A DNA stretch of 64,000 nt from Actinacidiphila alni (GTDB lineage Bacteria; Actinomycetota; Actinomycetes; Streptomycetales; Streptomycetaceae), in the NCBI RefSeq assembly GCF_900112845.1, contig NZ_FONG01000013.1, positions 164,485-228,484 of the forward strand, in the 5' to 3' direction. The notes under the pieces are model-generated. The model made no database searches, was not told where the DNA came from, and worked only from the letters and a program-made list of their open reading frames with translations. A program made the translations under genes and the position numbers. Below, in pieces: positions 17,548 through 26,333 of this stretch. Each line of letters opens with the position of its first letter. Position 1 is the first letter of the stretch.

Positions 17548-18356
17548 CCGGCGGCGCGAACAGCGGCGGCGCGCCCGCGGGCGGCGCACTGTCCCCGATG
17601 CTGCTCCGTCTCGCCGAGGCGGGCGCGACCGGCGCCCTGCTCAGGGACACCGGAGCGCTCTATCTGTCGGACGGCGCGGTGGTGCACGCCGAGAGCCCCG
17701 CGGCGCCGGGCATCGACATCCTGCTGACGGCCGGCGGGCGGCTGCGGCCCGAGGTCTGGCAGGAAGCGGTGGACGCCGCGGGCGCCCGCTGCCGGATCGC
17801 CCGCCACCTGCTGGACCACCGCCGGATCTCCGCCGCGGAACTGGAGATCAGCCATCTGGAGGCGCTGTACGACGCGGCCTACTTCGTGCTCGGCCCCGGC
17901 GGCGGCCCGAGCCGCTTCCGGCACGGCGCCGTCCACTGGTTCGGCGCCCTGCGCCCGGTCCAGGTGGGCGAGGTGGAACGCGAGACACACCGCCGCCGCG
18001 GACTGCTCGACGCGCTGTGGCCGTATCCGCAGCTCGACACCGCCCCGGTGGTCCGCCGCCGTGCCGCGCGGCTGCCGCCCGTGCCCCGGCGGCAGCGGGC
18101 CCTGCTCGAACTGGCCGACGGCGTACGCACCCCGCCCGCCATCGCCGCCACGCTCGGCAGACCCGCCTTCCACGCGCTGGTCGGCATCCGCCGGCTGGCC
18201 GCCGCCGGGCACTGCGAGACCCCGGCGCCGCCGGCCGGCAGGGGCGTCGGCCCCGGCCCCGGCTTGCGGCTGCCCTACGAGGCCGGGATCCCGCCGGGAC
18301 CCCCGGACGTCGGCACGCTCCGCAGGGTTCTCGACGGCTTGGAGGCACGACTGTGA
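17544..18356 (+). CDS. PATAN/DUF4388-like protein with C-terminal helical domain
   Basis: 270 aa from GTG 17544. The first part (about 15-110) resembles the PATAN/DUF4388 domain: ATGALLRDTGALYLSDGAVV then HAESPAAPGIDILLTAGG, followed by RIARHLLDHRRISAAELE. The second half contains PPVPRRQRALLELADGVRTP and PAIAATLGRPAFHALVGIRR, which look like a winged-helix segment. PATAN proteins occur in bacterial signalling sets with roadblock proteins and GTPases. It may be a DNA-binding or scaffold component of this operon. No enzymatic motif was found. Confidence 0.6.
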   Translation: MTGGANSGGAPAGGALSPMLLRLAEAGATGALLRDTGALYLSDGAVVHAESPAAPGIDILLTAGGRLRPEVWQEAVDAAGARCRIARHLLDHRRISAAELEISHLEALYDAAYFVLGPGGGPSRFRHGAVHWFGALRPVQVGEVERETHRRRGLLDALWPYPQLDTAPVVRRRAARLPPVPRRQRALLELADGVRTPPAIAATLGRPAFHALVGIRRLAAAGHCETPAPPAGRGVGPGPGLRLPYEAGIPPGPPDVGTLRRVLDGLEARL

Positions 18357-18465
18357 ACCGCACTCCCGCCCACCGCCACCGGACCGGGACCGCACAGCCA
18401 TGAGGCGCGCCGTGGGCCGGCGCGCCGATCGACGGAACGTGCGGAGCCAGGAGAGGAGACAACTG

Positions 18466-18867
18466 ATGGCGCAGGAAGCCGAGGTGCGCGAGGAACTGCG
18501 CCGGCTGAGGACCCGGCTGCCGCACGCGACCGGCGCCCTGGTGGCCGTCGTGGACGGCCTGGTGCTCGCCCAGGACGCGGACACCGTGGAGGCCGAGGCC
18601 GCCGCGGCACTGACCGCCGCCGCCCTCGGCGTCGGCCTGCGACTGACCGACGCGGCCGGCCACGGCACCTTCCGCGAACTGCTGGTCCGCGGCGAGCACG
18701 GCTATGTCGCCATCTACGCGGCGGGCACCGCCTGTGTGCTCACCGTCCTGGCCGGCCCCGAGGTCAATGTGGGCCGGCTGCACATGGAGGCCCGCCGTTC
18801 GGGAGCGCACATCGCGCACCTGGTCGACGGCGCCACCGACGTACGGGAGGACGCCCCGACGCCATGA
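18466..18867 (+). CDS. Roadblock/LC7-domain protein
   Basis: 133 aa; ATG 18466 follows GGAGAGGAG. The fold features are a helix (EVREELRRLRTRLPHATGA), strands LVAVVDGLVLAQDA and YVAIYAAGTACVLTVLAG, and a last helix NVGRLHMEARRSGAHIAHLV, as in MglB-like roadblock proteins. Such proteins are usually GTPase regulators or adaptors. It lies 109 bp after the PATAN-like gene, and the next roadblock gene follows after 113 bp. Cytoplasmic, no membrane segment. Confidence 0.75.
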   Translation: MAQEAEVREELRRLRTRLPHATGALVAVVDGLVLAQDADTVEAEAAAALTAAALGVGLRLTDAAGHGTFRELLVRGEHGYVAIYAAGTACVLTVLAGPEVNVGRLHMEARRSGAHIAHLVDGATDVREDAPTP

Positions 18868-18980
18868 CCACCCGACCGACCCGGGCACGTACCGCCCGGC
18901 ACCGCGCACCCACCGAACCACCCACGCAGGACGGGCCCACGACGGGTCCGGCCGACCGACCGGAAGGAAACCGCACCACC

Positions 18981-19355
18981 ATGGCCAACACCGAAACCGT
19001 CCTCAAGGACGCGATGACCTCGATCGACGGCGTCATCGGCGTCGCCCTCGTCGACTACACCAGCGGAATGGCGCTCGGCACCCTCGGCGGCGGGAAGGAA
19101 TTCGACCTCAATGTCGCCGCGGCGGGCAACACCGACGTGGTCCGCGCCAAGGCCCGCACCATGGAACTGCTCGGCCTCAAGGACGAGATCGAGGACATCC
19201 TGATCACCCTGGGCGGGCAGTACCACCTGATCCGGCTGCTCAAGGGCCGCGGCAAGAGCGGCCTCTTCCTCTACCTGGCGCTGGACAAGTCGCGGGCCAA
19301 CCTGGCGATGGCCCGGCACCAGCTCAAGCGGATCGAGAACGACCTGGAGGTGTGA
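18981..19355 (+). CDS. Roadblock-like small protein
   Basis: 124 aa; ATG 18981 is preceded by GGAAGGAAA. Compact sequence with GVIGVALVDYTSGMALGTLG, KEFDLNVAAAGNTDVVRAK and LFLYLALDKSRANLAMAR. It is a paralogue of the 17125 product and lacks that protein's insert. Streptomycetes carry conserved proteins of this type of unknown function, often near other roadblock genes. Probably a homodimeric or heterodimeric adaptor with the neighbouring products. Confidence 0.7.
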   Translation: MANTETVLKDAMTSIDGVIGVALVDYTSGMALGTLGGGKEFDLNVAAAGNTDVVRAKARTMELLGLKDEIEDILITLGGQYHLIRLLKGRGKSGLFLYLALDKSRANLAMARHQLKRIENDLEV

Positions 19356-19497
19356 CCGGGCCGCCGGGGAAGAGGGGCCGGGGGAAGTGCCGGGGACGGG
19401 GGCCGGGGAAACGGCCGCGGAAAAGGTGGGTGTGAGGCTGTTCGGCCGGGGCAGAAGGGCAGATGGTTGTGCCGGACGACCGGACAGGAGTTCCCCG

Positions 19498-19947
19498 ATG
19501 CACCGCAGCGCGACAACCGCCGACGGCCTGCCGCGGCAGGCCACCCCGGACGACTGGGCCGGCGCCGCGTACGACGGGGAGAGCGGCTCGATCGCGGCCG
19601 CACGCGCCTTCACCGCGGACTTCCTGACGGCACGGACAGCCATGCCGGGCGCCGCACCCCTGGGCCCGACGGTCGTCGCCGACGCCCAGCTCGTGGTGAG
19701 CGAACTGGTGACCAACGCCTGCAAATTCGCGCCCGGCCCCTGCGCGCTCAATCTGGAGCTCCTGGAATCGGTCCTGGAGATCACCCTCTGGGACTCCGAC
19801 GCGACGCTGCCGTTCGCGCGGGCCACCGAGCCCGGCCGGATCGGCAAGCACGGCCTGGAGATCGTCCTCGCCCTGTGCGAGGGCTTCGATGTGCGGCGCG
19901 AGGCCGTCGGCAAGCGGATCAAGGTGCGGATCGCCCTCGGCGAGTGA
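19498..19947 (+). CDS. Anti-sigma-factor-like ATP-binding protein (HATPase_c_2)
   Basis: 149 aa; ATG 19498 lies 7 nt after ACAGGAG. The Bergerat ATP-binding fold is clear: N-box LVVSELVTNACKFAPG with the catalytic Glu/Asn, ITLWDSDATLPF as the G1-like box, and GRIGKHGLEIVLAL as the G2 box. It belongs to the RsbW/SpoIIAB group of serine kinases or sigma-binding proteins that act with STAS antagonists and SpoIIE phosphatases. No sigma factor is adjacent. The STAS gene at 20823 is a possible partner. Confidence 0.85.
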   Translation: MHRSATTADGLPRQATPDDWAGAAYDGESGSIAAARAFTADFLTARTAMPGAAPLGPTVVADAQLVVSELVTNACKFAPGPCALNLELLESVLEITLWDSDATLPFARATEPGRIGKHGLEIVLALCEGFDVRREAVGKRIKVRIALGE

Positions 19948-20089
19948 GCCGGAGCGCAAGCGCGGGCGGCAGGCGCCGTCCGCGCTTCCGCACGCCCTGG
20001 TCCCGCGCGGCCCGATGATCTTCACTGGTACCGAGCGGCCCGTCCGCCGCACGACGGCGGTCCGGCCGGCCGAGACCACCGGGAGCACC

Positions 20090-20833
20090 GTGACCACCCA
20101 GCCGGACACGCCACAGAACGCATCACACGCCGCACACGACGCGCTGCCCCGGCAGCACCACCAGCGCCGGGTCGTCTTCGACGCGCCGTTCACCGACCGC
20201 TCCGCCTGGGCGGTCGGCCGTACCTCGGCGTATCCCGACGGCGGGCGCAATCCCGGCGACAACAAGCTCGATCAGATCGGCCCCGCCTACGGCCCCACCG
20301 ACGCGGGCGTCTTCCGGGCGCGGCGCGCTCCCGGCGGCCTGTGGCACACCGATCTGGTGTCCACCGAATACGCCCCGGGCGGCTTCGAACTGCTGCCGGA
20401 CGACGAACTGACGGCCACCTGCGTCGTGCACGCCACGCTCGGGGCCTGGCCCGCCCTGTGGACCTGGGGCCGTGACACCGCCACCGGGAGCCCGCAGCCC
20501 GGGCACGGCGAGATCGACCTGTTCGAATACCACTCGACCAACCCGCGGCTGCTCGAACTCTCCAATCACGTACGCCCCGCCGGCCACGAGGCCGCGGACG
20601 TGATCGCCCCCGGCCGGCCGTTCCGGCTCCGGGTCCGGTTCGGGACCGACGACGTGTCCTGGTCCGTGGACGACGACGTGGTGTTCCGGGACGGCCGCGG
20701 TGTCGGCCCGCGCTGGCGGGCCTGGCCGGTGGTGAACATCAGCGTCGCGGCGGGCGCGTACGGACATCGGCCGCCCGGCCCGCGGACCGATCTGCTGCAC
20801 TGGGAGTGCGCCGACCTGACCGTCACGCGGTGA
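20090..20833 (+). CDS. GH16-like glycoside hydrolase without signal peptide
   Basis: 247 aa from GTG 20090 (GGGAG 4 nt upstream); an in-frame ATG at 20015 would extend it but adds no signal peptide. The jelly-roll sequence contains the GH16 catalytic motif ExDxxE in GEIDLFEY (Glu141, Asp143, Glu146), with GAWPALWTWGRD before it and FRLRVRFGTDDVSWSVDDDV after it. These match beta-glucanase-type family 16 domains. Secretion is not evident, unlike most GH16 enzymes. Substrate unknown; a lectin-like role is possible. It overlaps the convergent STAS gene by 11 bp. Confidence 0.7.
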   Translation: MTTQPDTPQNASHAAHDALPRQHHQRRVVFDAPFTDRSAWAVGRTSAYPDGGRNPGDNKLDQIGPAYGPTDAGVFRARRAPGGLWHTDLVSTEYAPGGFELLPDDELTATCVVHATLGAWPALWTWGRDTATGSPQPGHGEIDLFEYHSTNPRLLELSNHVRPAGHEAADVIAPGRPFRLRVRFGTDDVSWSVDDDVVFRDGRGVGPRWRAWPVVNISVAAGAYGHRPPGPRTDLLHWECADLTVTR

Positions 20834-21152
20834 GGGCTTCCTCGGCCGTGGTGTACACCTTCAGCACCTGATCGACACCCACGATCCGCAGCAGCCGCGC
20901 CAACTGCGGCGGCACGGCCGCCACCCGCAGATCGGTGCGCTGATGGGTGCTCAGCAGCAGATTGAGGAAGCTGGAATCGGCGAAGGTGATCCCGCGCGCG
21001 TCGAGCACCACCACCTGGCCTGCGTCGGCCGCCTCCGTCAACGCGTGCCGCAACGGCCCCAGGGTGTCGGCGTCCAGATCGCCGTGCGGTGCGACAATGC
21101 GCGGCAGTTCACCGGCGAGCGGGTCCCCGGGCGCGTCGTGTTGGGTCGACAT
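20823..21152 (-). CDS. STAS-domain anti-anti-sigma factor
   Basis: 109 aa. The STAS fold is shown by IVAPHGDLDADTLGPLRHAL, then VVVLDARGITFADSSFLNLL with the phosphorylatable Ser in DSSFLN, and RVAAVPPQLARLLRIVGVDQ. Unphosphorylated, such proteins bind an HATPase anti-sigma factor and free its sigma. HATPase genes at 19498 and 21270 and the SpoIIE phosphatase at 8201 could be partners. It probably forms a transcription unit with the upstream HATPase gene (118 bp apart, same strand). Confidence 0.9.
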   Translation of the reverse strand: MSTQHDAPGDPLAGELPRIVAPHGDLDADTLGPLRHALTEAADAGQVVVLDARGITFADSSFLNLLLSTHQRTDLRVAAVPPQLARLLRIVGVDQVLKVYTTAEEALTA

Positions 21153-21269
21153 ATGACAAGTATGTCCAGGTGAGGGCGGGGAGAAAAGAGCGGATCGAGG
21201 CAGCCGCGGTCGTGTTCGCGCGCCCCGCGACCGGGGCCCGCGTCGGCGGCCACGACCGCGGCCGGCCGG

Positions 21270-21737
21270 TCAGTACAGCGGGAGGACGAGAGTGATCCGC
21301 TTGCCGCGCGGCGCTCCGTCGGGGCCGGGGTCGTACGGGACGACCGTCACGCGCAGCGCGAGCTGCTGGACCAGCCGCCAGCCGAAGCCGCCGGGGGAGT
21401 ACGGGGCCTGCGCGAGTGGCGGGCGCTCGGTGAGGCGGGGGAGCGCCGGGCTGTTGTCGCAGACGCTGACCTCGATGCCGAGCGGGACCAGCCGAACCGT
21501 GCACTGCGTGATGCCGCCGCCGTGCACGGCGGCGTTGGTGGCCAGTTCCGAGGCCGCGAGCACCGCGTCCCCGACGGCCCTGGGGTCGCACGGCGTGGGA
21601 TCGGCCGCGACCGTCTCCCGGACCAGACGGCGTACGGCGGCCGCCGAGAACGGCTGCGGCGAGCCGCGGGCCGCGGCGGCGGAATCGGCTGTCAGATGCC
21701 GCGTACGCGCTGGTGGTGGTGGCCGGTCGACCGTCAT
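21270..21737 (-). CDS. Anti-sigma-factor-like ATP-binding protein (HATPase_c_2)
   Basis: 155 aa from ATG 21737; an in-frame GTG directly before it (21740) is the alternative. The Bergerat fold motifs are AVLAASELATNAAVHG (N-box), IEVSVCDNSPALPRL and SPGGFGWRLVQQLAL (G2). It belongs to the RsbW-like family common in Streptomyces. Same strand as, and upstream of, the STAS gene, suggesting a kinase/anti-sigma and antagonist pair. The gene diverges from the cyclophilin gene. Confidence 0.85.
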   Translation of the reverse strand: MTVDRPPPPARTRHLTADSAAAARGSPQPFSAAAVRRLVRETVAADPTPCDPRAVGDAVLAASELATNAAVHGGGITQCTVRLVPLGIEVSVCDNSPALPRLTERPPLAQAPYSPGGFGWRLVQQLALRVTVVPYDPGPDGAPRGKRITLVLPLY

Positions 21738-21924
21738 CACGCCCCCGTGGAGTCGTAGGTGTCACCGGCCGTCTTGCCCGGCCTCCGGCTCCGAAACACC
21801 CACCGCGGGTCCCGCGGGCCCCCGGGCCGCGGAACGGCCGATGACACGCGCCCGACCTGCGATTGTCGCGGAATGTTCCGCTCTGGTCGCGGGGCGGGTG
21901 CCGGAGGATGCAAGGATGGTCCCC

Positions 21925-22416
21925 ATGGACAACGTGTACTTCGACATCTCCATCGACGGCGCTCCGGCCGGCCGGATCGTCTTCCGGCTCTTCGACGACG
22001 TCGTGCCCGAGACGGCGCGGAACTTCCGTGAGCTCGCCACCGGCGAGCACGGTTTCGGCTACGCGGGCTCGGCCTTCCACCGGATCATCCCGTCCTTCAT
22101 GCTCCAGGGCGGCGACTTCACCAGCGGTGACGGCCGCGGCGGCAAGAGCATCTACGGCACGAAGTTCAAGGACGAGAACTTCCAGCTCAAGCACGACCGT
22201 CCGTTCCTGCTCTCGATGGCCAACGCGGGGCCGAACACCAACGGCTCGCAGTTCTTCGTCACCACCGTGGTGACGGACTGGCTCGACGGCAAGCACGTCG
22301 TCTTCGGCGAGGTCGTCGAGGGCGAGGAGCTGGTCAAGCAGATCGAGGGCAAGGGCTCGCGCAGCGGCGCGCCGTCCGCCAAGGTCGTCATCTCCGCGTC
22401 CGGCACCGTCGCCTGA
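21925..22416 (+). CDS. Cyclophilin-type peptidyl-prolyl isomerase
   Basis: 163 aa from ATG 21925, 8 nt after AAGGA; an in-frame ATG at 21916 would add MVP. The whole protein is one cyclophilin domain: FHRIIPSFMLQGGDFT with the catalytic Arg, GPNTNGSQFFVTT, and WLDGKHVVFGEVVEG. Length and sequence match cytosolic bacterial cyclophilins that speed proline isomerisation during folding. Monocistronic, with its own terminator. Confidence 0.95.
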   Translation: MDNVYFDISIDGAPAGRIVFRLFDDVVPETARNFRELATGEHGFGYAGSAFHRIIPSFMLQGGDFTSGDGRGGKSIYGTKFKDENFQLKHDRPFLLSMANAGPNTNGSQFFVTTVVTDWLDGKHVVFGEVVEGEELVKQIEGKGSRSGAPSAKVVISASGTVA

Positions 22417-22442
22417 GCGTCGGGCACCGCGACCCCGCAGGA

Positions 22443-22478
22443 CCGAAGGCCCCCGGCGACCGTGCCGGGGGCCTTCGG
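22443..22478 (+). terminator. Hairpin terminator after cyclophilin gene
   Basis: 22443-22457 and 22464-22478 form a perfect 15-bp stem with a GACCGT loop, 27 nt after the stop codon. No U-tract. Confidence 0.8.
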
Positions 22479-22590
22479 CGTACGCGCGGCCGTACGGTAC
22501 GGCGGCAGGCCCGCGCTCACTGAGCGGTGCGCGCCCGGCCGGGGGAAAATCGAAGGGCCCGGTCAACGGTCGCCGCAGAGAGGTCGGGGA

Positions 22591-23658
22591 ATGTCGACAT
22601 CAACGGGTTCCGCCGAGATGAGGGCTGTCCAGTACCGCAGGGTGGGCGCCGCGCCCGAAGTGGTGACCGTGCCACGGCCCGAGCCGGGTCCGGGTCAGGT
22701 GCTGCTGAAGGTGACCGCCGCCGGGGTGTGCCACTCCGACATCGCCGTGATGAGCCGGCCCGCGGACGCCTTCCCCTACCCGTTGCCCCTCACCCTCGGC
22801 CACGAGGGCGCCGGCACCGTCGCCGCGCTCGGCGACGGCGTCACCGGACTGGACATCGGCGATCCGGTCGCCGTCTACGGACCCTGGGGCTGCGGACAGT
22901 GCCTGATGTGCGCGCAGGGCAAGGAGAACTACTGCCTGCGCGCCCAGGAGCTGGGCATCCGGCCGCCCGGTCTCGGCGCCCCCGGCGCCATCGCCGAATA
23001 CCTGCTGGTGGACGACGCGCGGCATCTGGTGCCGCTCGGCGATCTGGACCCGGTCGCCGCGGTGCCGCTGACGGACGCGGGCCTGACCCCGTACCACGCG
23101 ATCAAGATGTCCCTGCCGAAGCTGGTGCCCGGCAGCAGTGCTGTCGTCATCGGCACCGGCGGCCTCGGCCATGTCGCGGTGCAGCTGCTGCGGGCGCTGA
23201 GCCCCGCCCGGGTCATCGCCCTCGACGTCAGCGACGAGAAGCTGGAGCTGGCGCGCCGGGTCGGCGCGCACGAGACCGTGCTGTCCGACGCGGACGCCGC
23301 CGACCGGGTCCGGGCCCTGACCGACGGCGTCGGCGCCCAGGTCGTCCTCGACTTCGTCGGCGCCCCGCCGACCGTCGCCACCGCGACCGCCTGCGCCGCC
23401 GTCGAGGGGGACGTGACCATCGTCGGCATCGGCGGCGGCAGCGCCGCCGTGGGCTTCGGCACCATCGCCTTCGACGCGGCGGTCCGCGCCCCGTACTGGG
23501 GTACGCGCGCCGAACTCATCGAGGTCCTCGACCTCGCCCGGGCCGGCGCCGTCGACGTCCATGTCGAGACCTACTCCCTGGACGACGCCCCGCTCGCCTA
23601 CGAACGCCTCCGCGCGGGCCGGATCACCGGCCGCGCGGTCATCCTCCCCGGCGGCTGA
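22591..23658 (+). CDS. Zinc-dependent alcohol dehydrogenase (MDR family)
   Basis: 355 aa from ATG 22591. Catalytic zinc ligands appear in GVCHSDIAV and LGHEGAGTV. The structural zinc lobe is recognisable in GPWGCGQCLMCAQGKENYC, which carries four cysteines. The Rossmann motif VVIGTGGLGHVAVQLL precedes an Asp at the end of beta-2 (VIALDVSD), favouring NAD+. It resembles the NAD-dependent AdhA-like alcohol dehydrogenases. Substrate unknown. It precedes an SDR gene by 104 bp on the same strand, so a two-step oxidoreductase unit is possible. Confidence 0.92.
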   Translation: MSTSTGSAEMRAVQYRRVGAAPEVVTVPRPEPGPGQVLLKVTAAGVCHSDIAVMSRPADAFPYPLPLTLGHEGAGTVAALGDGVTGLDIGDPVAVYGPWGCGQCLMCAQGKENYCLRAQELGIRPPGLGAPGAIAEYLLVDDARHLVPLGDLDPVAAVPLTDAGLTPYHAIKMSLPKLVPGSSAVVIGTGGLGHVAVQLLRALSPARVIALDVSDEKLELARRVGAHETVLSDADAADRVRALTDGVGAQVVLDFVGAPPTVATATACAAVEGDVTIVGIGGGSAAVGFGTIAFDAAVRAPYWGTRAELIEVLDLARAGAVDVHVETYSLDDAPLAYERLRAGRITGRAVILPGG

Positions 23659-23762
23659 CCGGCGCGCGGACGACGGCCGGGCACCCACTTACCGTCGCCC
23701 GCGCGAATCCGGGAAGTCCGGGGGCGGACCGGGGCCGGGCGGGGGAGGATGACCGCGAGGTG

Positions 23763-24575
23763 ATGGCCATGACGGGCACGGCAGGGGAACTCGGCGGGCG
23801 TACGGCCCTGGTCACGGGCGCCAGCAAGGGCATCGGCCTGGCCGTGGCACGGGCGCTGGCCGCGGCCGGCGCGGACGTCGTGGCCGGGTCGCGGACCACG
23901 ACGCCCGAACTCGACGCGCTCGTCAAAGGCGGCGGCGCGGGCGGGAGCGGCCGGGTGCGCTGGGTCGAGGTGGACCTCGCGGCGGCCGGCGGCCCGGAAC
24001 GGCTGGTCGCGGCGGCAGGGGAGCGCATCGACATCCTCGTCAACAACGTCGGCTCGGCGCCCGCGCGCCCGGGCGGCTTCGCCAGCGTCACCGACGAGGA
24101 CTGGCGGCGCACGATCGAGCTGAATCTGCTGGTCCCGGTCGCCGTCACCCGGGCCGTGCTGCCCGGCATGCTCGCGGCCGGCGGCGGCAGCATCGTCACC
24201 GTCGCCTCCGTCAACGCCCTGCTTCCCGACCCGCTCGTCATCGACTACAGCGCCGCCAAGGCGGCGCTGGTGAACTTCTGCAAGGCCCTGTCCAAAGAGG
24301 TCGGGGGCCGCGGGGTGCGGATCAACACCATCAGCCCCGGGCCGGTCGAGACCGATCTGTGGCTGGGCGGCGGCGGTGTCGCCGACACGGTGTCCGCGAA
24401 CGCCGGGCTCACCCCGCAGGACGTCGTGGCCGAGGCGAAGGCGACGATCGTCTCGGGACGCTTCTCCCGGCCCGACGAGGTGGCGGACCTCGCCGTCTTC
24501 CTCGCGGGCGACCGTGCCGCCAACATCCTCGGCAGCGACTTCACCGTGGACGGCGGGCTCATCCCCACCTGGTAG
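23763..24575 (+). CDS. Short-chain dehydrogenase/reductase
   Basis: 270 aa from ATG 23763; the ATG at 23769 is also in frame. Classical SDR motifs are present: TALVTGASKGIGLAVARAL (TGxxxGxG cofactor site), NNVGSA (NNAG equivalent), the catalytic Ser in TVASVNALL, YSAAKAAL (YxxxK) and RINTISPGPVETDL. SR in GSRTTT after beta-2 suggests NADP(H). The protein is a cytosolic oxidoreductase of unknown substrate. Its position behind the alcohol dehydrogenase is the only context. Confidence 0.92.
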   Translation: MAMTGTAGELGGRTALVTGASKGIGLAVARALAAAGADVVAGSRTTTPELDALVKGGGAGGSGRVRWVEVDLAAAGGPERLVAAAGERIDILVNNVGSAPARPGGFASVTDEDWRRTIELNLLVPVAVTRAVLPGMLAAGGGSIVTVASVNALLPDPLVIDYSAAKAALVNFCKALSKEVGGRGVRINTISPGPVETDLWLGGGGVADTVSANAGLTPQDVVAEAKATIVSGRFSRPDEVADLAVFLAGDRAANILGSDFTVDGGLIPTW

Positions 24576-24773
24576 CCATGTCCACCTGGCGGCCGGACGG
24601 CGTCCCCCCGGTGACCGGACGGCTTTCCACCCGGCAGCCGGACCGTCCGGCGGACTTGGTCATTTCTTTACAACCCGGCCCCCGGCTGCGTCGTCTCTCC
24701 CCCTGATTTCCCGTACGGCCTTCCCGCGCCCGGTCCCGGGCGCGGGGGTGCGGGGGAGAAGGGAAGACCGGAC

Positions 24774-25544
24774 ATGCGTATGAGTTCACTCGCCGTCGGT
24801 GCCGCCGCGTTCTCGACGGCCGCCACCGTCGCCGTATTCGGAGCGGCCCCGGCGTCCGCGGACGCGCCCGCGAGCATCACGTCCAGCACCCCGATGTGCG
24901 CCACCTCGCAGCTGTCGGCCGCGCTCGGCGGCCAGGACGCGGGCGCGGGCAACCTCTACCAGTACCTCGTGCTGACCAATCACAGCGGCACGACCTGTCA
25001 CCTCACCGGATTCCCCGGCCTGTCGCTGCTGGACGCCGGCGGCAAGCAGATCGGCACGCCCGCCACGCGCGAGCACAACAGCTACGCGCCCGTGGTGCTG
25101 CGGCCGGGCGGGACGGTGAGCGACACCATCCACACCGCCAACCACATGGGCTCGTGCTGGCCGACCTCGGCCAAGCTGCGGATCTACCCGCCGGGGAACA
25201 CCGCGTCGCTGGTCGTCGCGGGCAAGGTCACCATCTGCAACGACCAGTTCGCGGTCACCCCGTTCACCGCCGGGACCACCGGCAACCCGCCGAACTCCGG
25301 TCCGACGGCGACCCCGACCCGCTCGTCCGGCTCGGGCTCCGGCACCTCCGGTTCGACCTCGGGCTCCGGCTCGCAGGTCACCACGGTGCCCAGCGGCGCG
25401 CCCGACACCGGCGTCGCCGCGTCGGCGGGCGGCGGCAGCGACCACGACACGCTCGCCATGGCCGGCGCCGGCGTGCTGGCCGTCGGTGCGATCGGCCTGG
25501 CCGCGGGGCTGCGCCGCCGGTCCCGCACCCGGGCGCAGGACTGA
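24774..25544 (+). CDS. Secreted DUF4232 protein with C-terminal wall-sorting-like tail
   Basis: 256 aa; ATG 24774 follows GAGAAGGGAAG. A signal peptide (1-30, ends APASADA) precedes a DUF4232 domain (about 35-165) with four conserved cysteines in MCATSQ, TTCHLT, GSCWPT and TICNDQ. A Ser/Gly/Thr linker leads to APDTGVAAS, a hydrophobic stretch (LAMAGAGVLAVGAIGLAAGL) and RRRSRTRAQD. This motif-membrane-basic tail order is that of a sortase substrate, with APDTG in place of LPxTG. The class F sortase gene begins 3 nt downstream, so the pair is probably enzyme and substrate. Function of DUF4232 is unknown. Confidence 0.8.
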   Translation: MRMSSLAVGAAAFSTAATVAVFGAAPASADAPASITSSTPMCATSQLSAALGGQDAGAGNLYQYLVLTNHSGTTCHLTGFPGLSLLDAGGKQIGTPATREHNSYAPVVLRPGGTVSDTIHTANHMGSCWPTSAKLRIYPPGNTASLVVAGKVTICNDQFAVTPFTAGTTGNPPNSGPTATPTRSSGSGSGTSGSTSGSGSQVTTVPSGAPDTGVAASAGGGSDHDTLAMAGAGVLAVGAIGLAAGLRRRSRTRAQD

Positions 25545-25547
25545 CCG

Positions 25548-26252
25548 TTGGCGCCCACCACCGAAGCAGCGCGCACCCGCGCCGCGCGTACCGCAGCTGC
25601 GGTACGCGGCGGGTGCGTGCTCGCCGTCGCGGCCCTGACGCTGCTCTGCGGCTGCTCGACGGGCCCGGCGGCCCGGCCGACTCCGGGCAGCGCCTCGTCG
25701 GCGGTGGCGACCTCGGCGCCTGCGTCCCCGCGGACCACCTCCCCGGTCCGCGGTACGACGCCGGCGACCGGCGCCGCCCGCCCGCTGGCCCGCTCGGTCC
25801 CGCAGCGGCTGCGGATCCCGGCCATCGGCGTCGACACCCCGGTGATGTCGCTGGGGCTCAACTCCGACGGCACCGTGGCCGTCCCGCCGATCCAGGCCCA
25901 CTCGCCCGCCGGCTGGTACAAGGGCTCGCCGACCCCCGGCGTGACCGGCCCCTCGGTGATCCTCGGGCATGTCACGGTCGGGCAGTACGGCGACGGCGTC
26001 TTCCTGCACCTGGCCAAGCTGGTGCCGGGCGACCGGATCGAGATCGGCCTCAAGGACGGCGCCCAGGGCACCTTCACCGTCGACTCCGTCCAGACCGTCG
26101 CCAAATCCCGTTTCCCCACCGACAAGGTCTACGGGAACGTCGACCACCCCGCGCTGCGTCTCATCACCTGTGGCGGCACCCGGATCACCGGAAGCGGCTA
26201 CGCGGACAACGTGATCGTCTACGCGTCCCTGTCGTCGGGAGCCGGGCCCTGA
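25548..26252 (+). CDS. Class F sortase
   Basis: 234 aa from TTG 25548, which follows AGGA by 7 nt and the preceding stop by 3 nt. The N terminus has a membrane or lipoprotein-like segment (VLAVAALTLLCGCS) and a low-complexity linker. The sortase domain (about 85-234) contains the catalytic His in VILGHVTVG, Cys in LRLITCGG and Arg in TRITGSGYADNVIVYA. The compact size and these motifs match class F (actinobacterial) transpeptidases. The DUF4232 protein upstream, with an APDTG tail motif, is the likely substrate. It acts at the outer face of the membrane. Confidence 0.9.
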   Translation: MAPTTEAARTRAARTAAAVRGGCVLAVAALTLLCGCSTGPAARPTPGSASSAVATSAPASPRTTSPVRGTTPATGAARPLARSVPQRLRIPAIGVDTPVMSLGLNSDGTVAVPPIQAHSPAGWYKGSPTPGVTGPSVILGHVTVGQYGDGVFLHLAKLVPGDRIEIGLKDGAQGTFTVDSVQTVAKSRFPTDKVYGNVDHPALRLITCGGTRITGSGYADNVIVYASLSSGAGP

Positions 26253-26333
26253 ACCGCACCGGCAACCCGCGGTGGCACCGGACGTCTGCCCCGGTGCCAC
26301 CGGGGCAGACGACGATCAGCACCAGCACGACGA

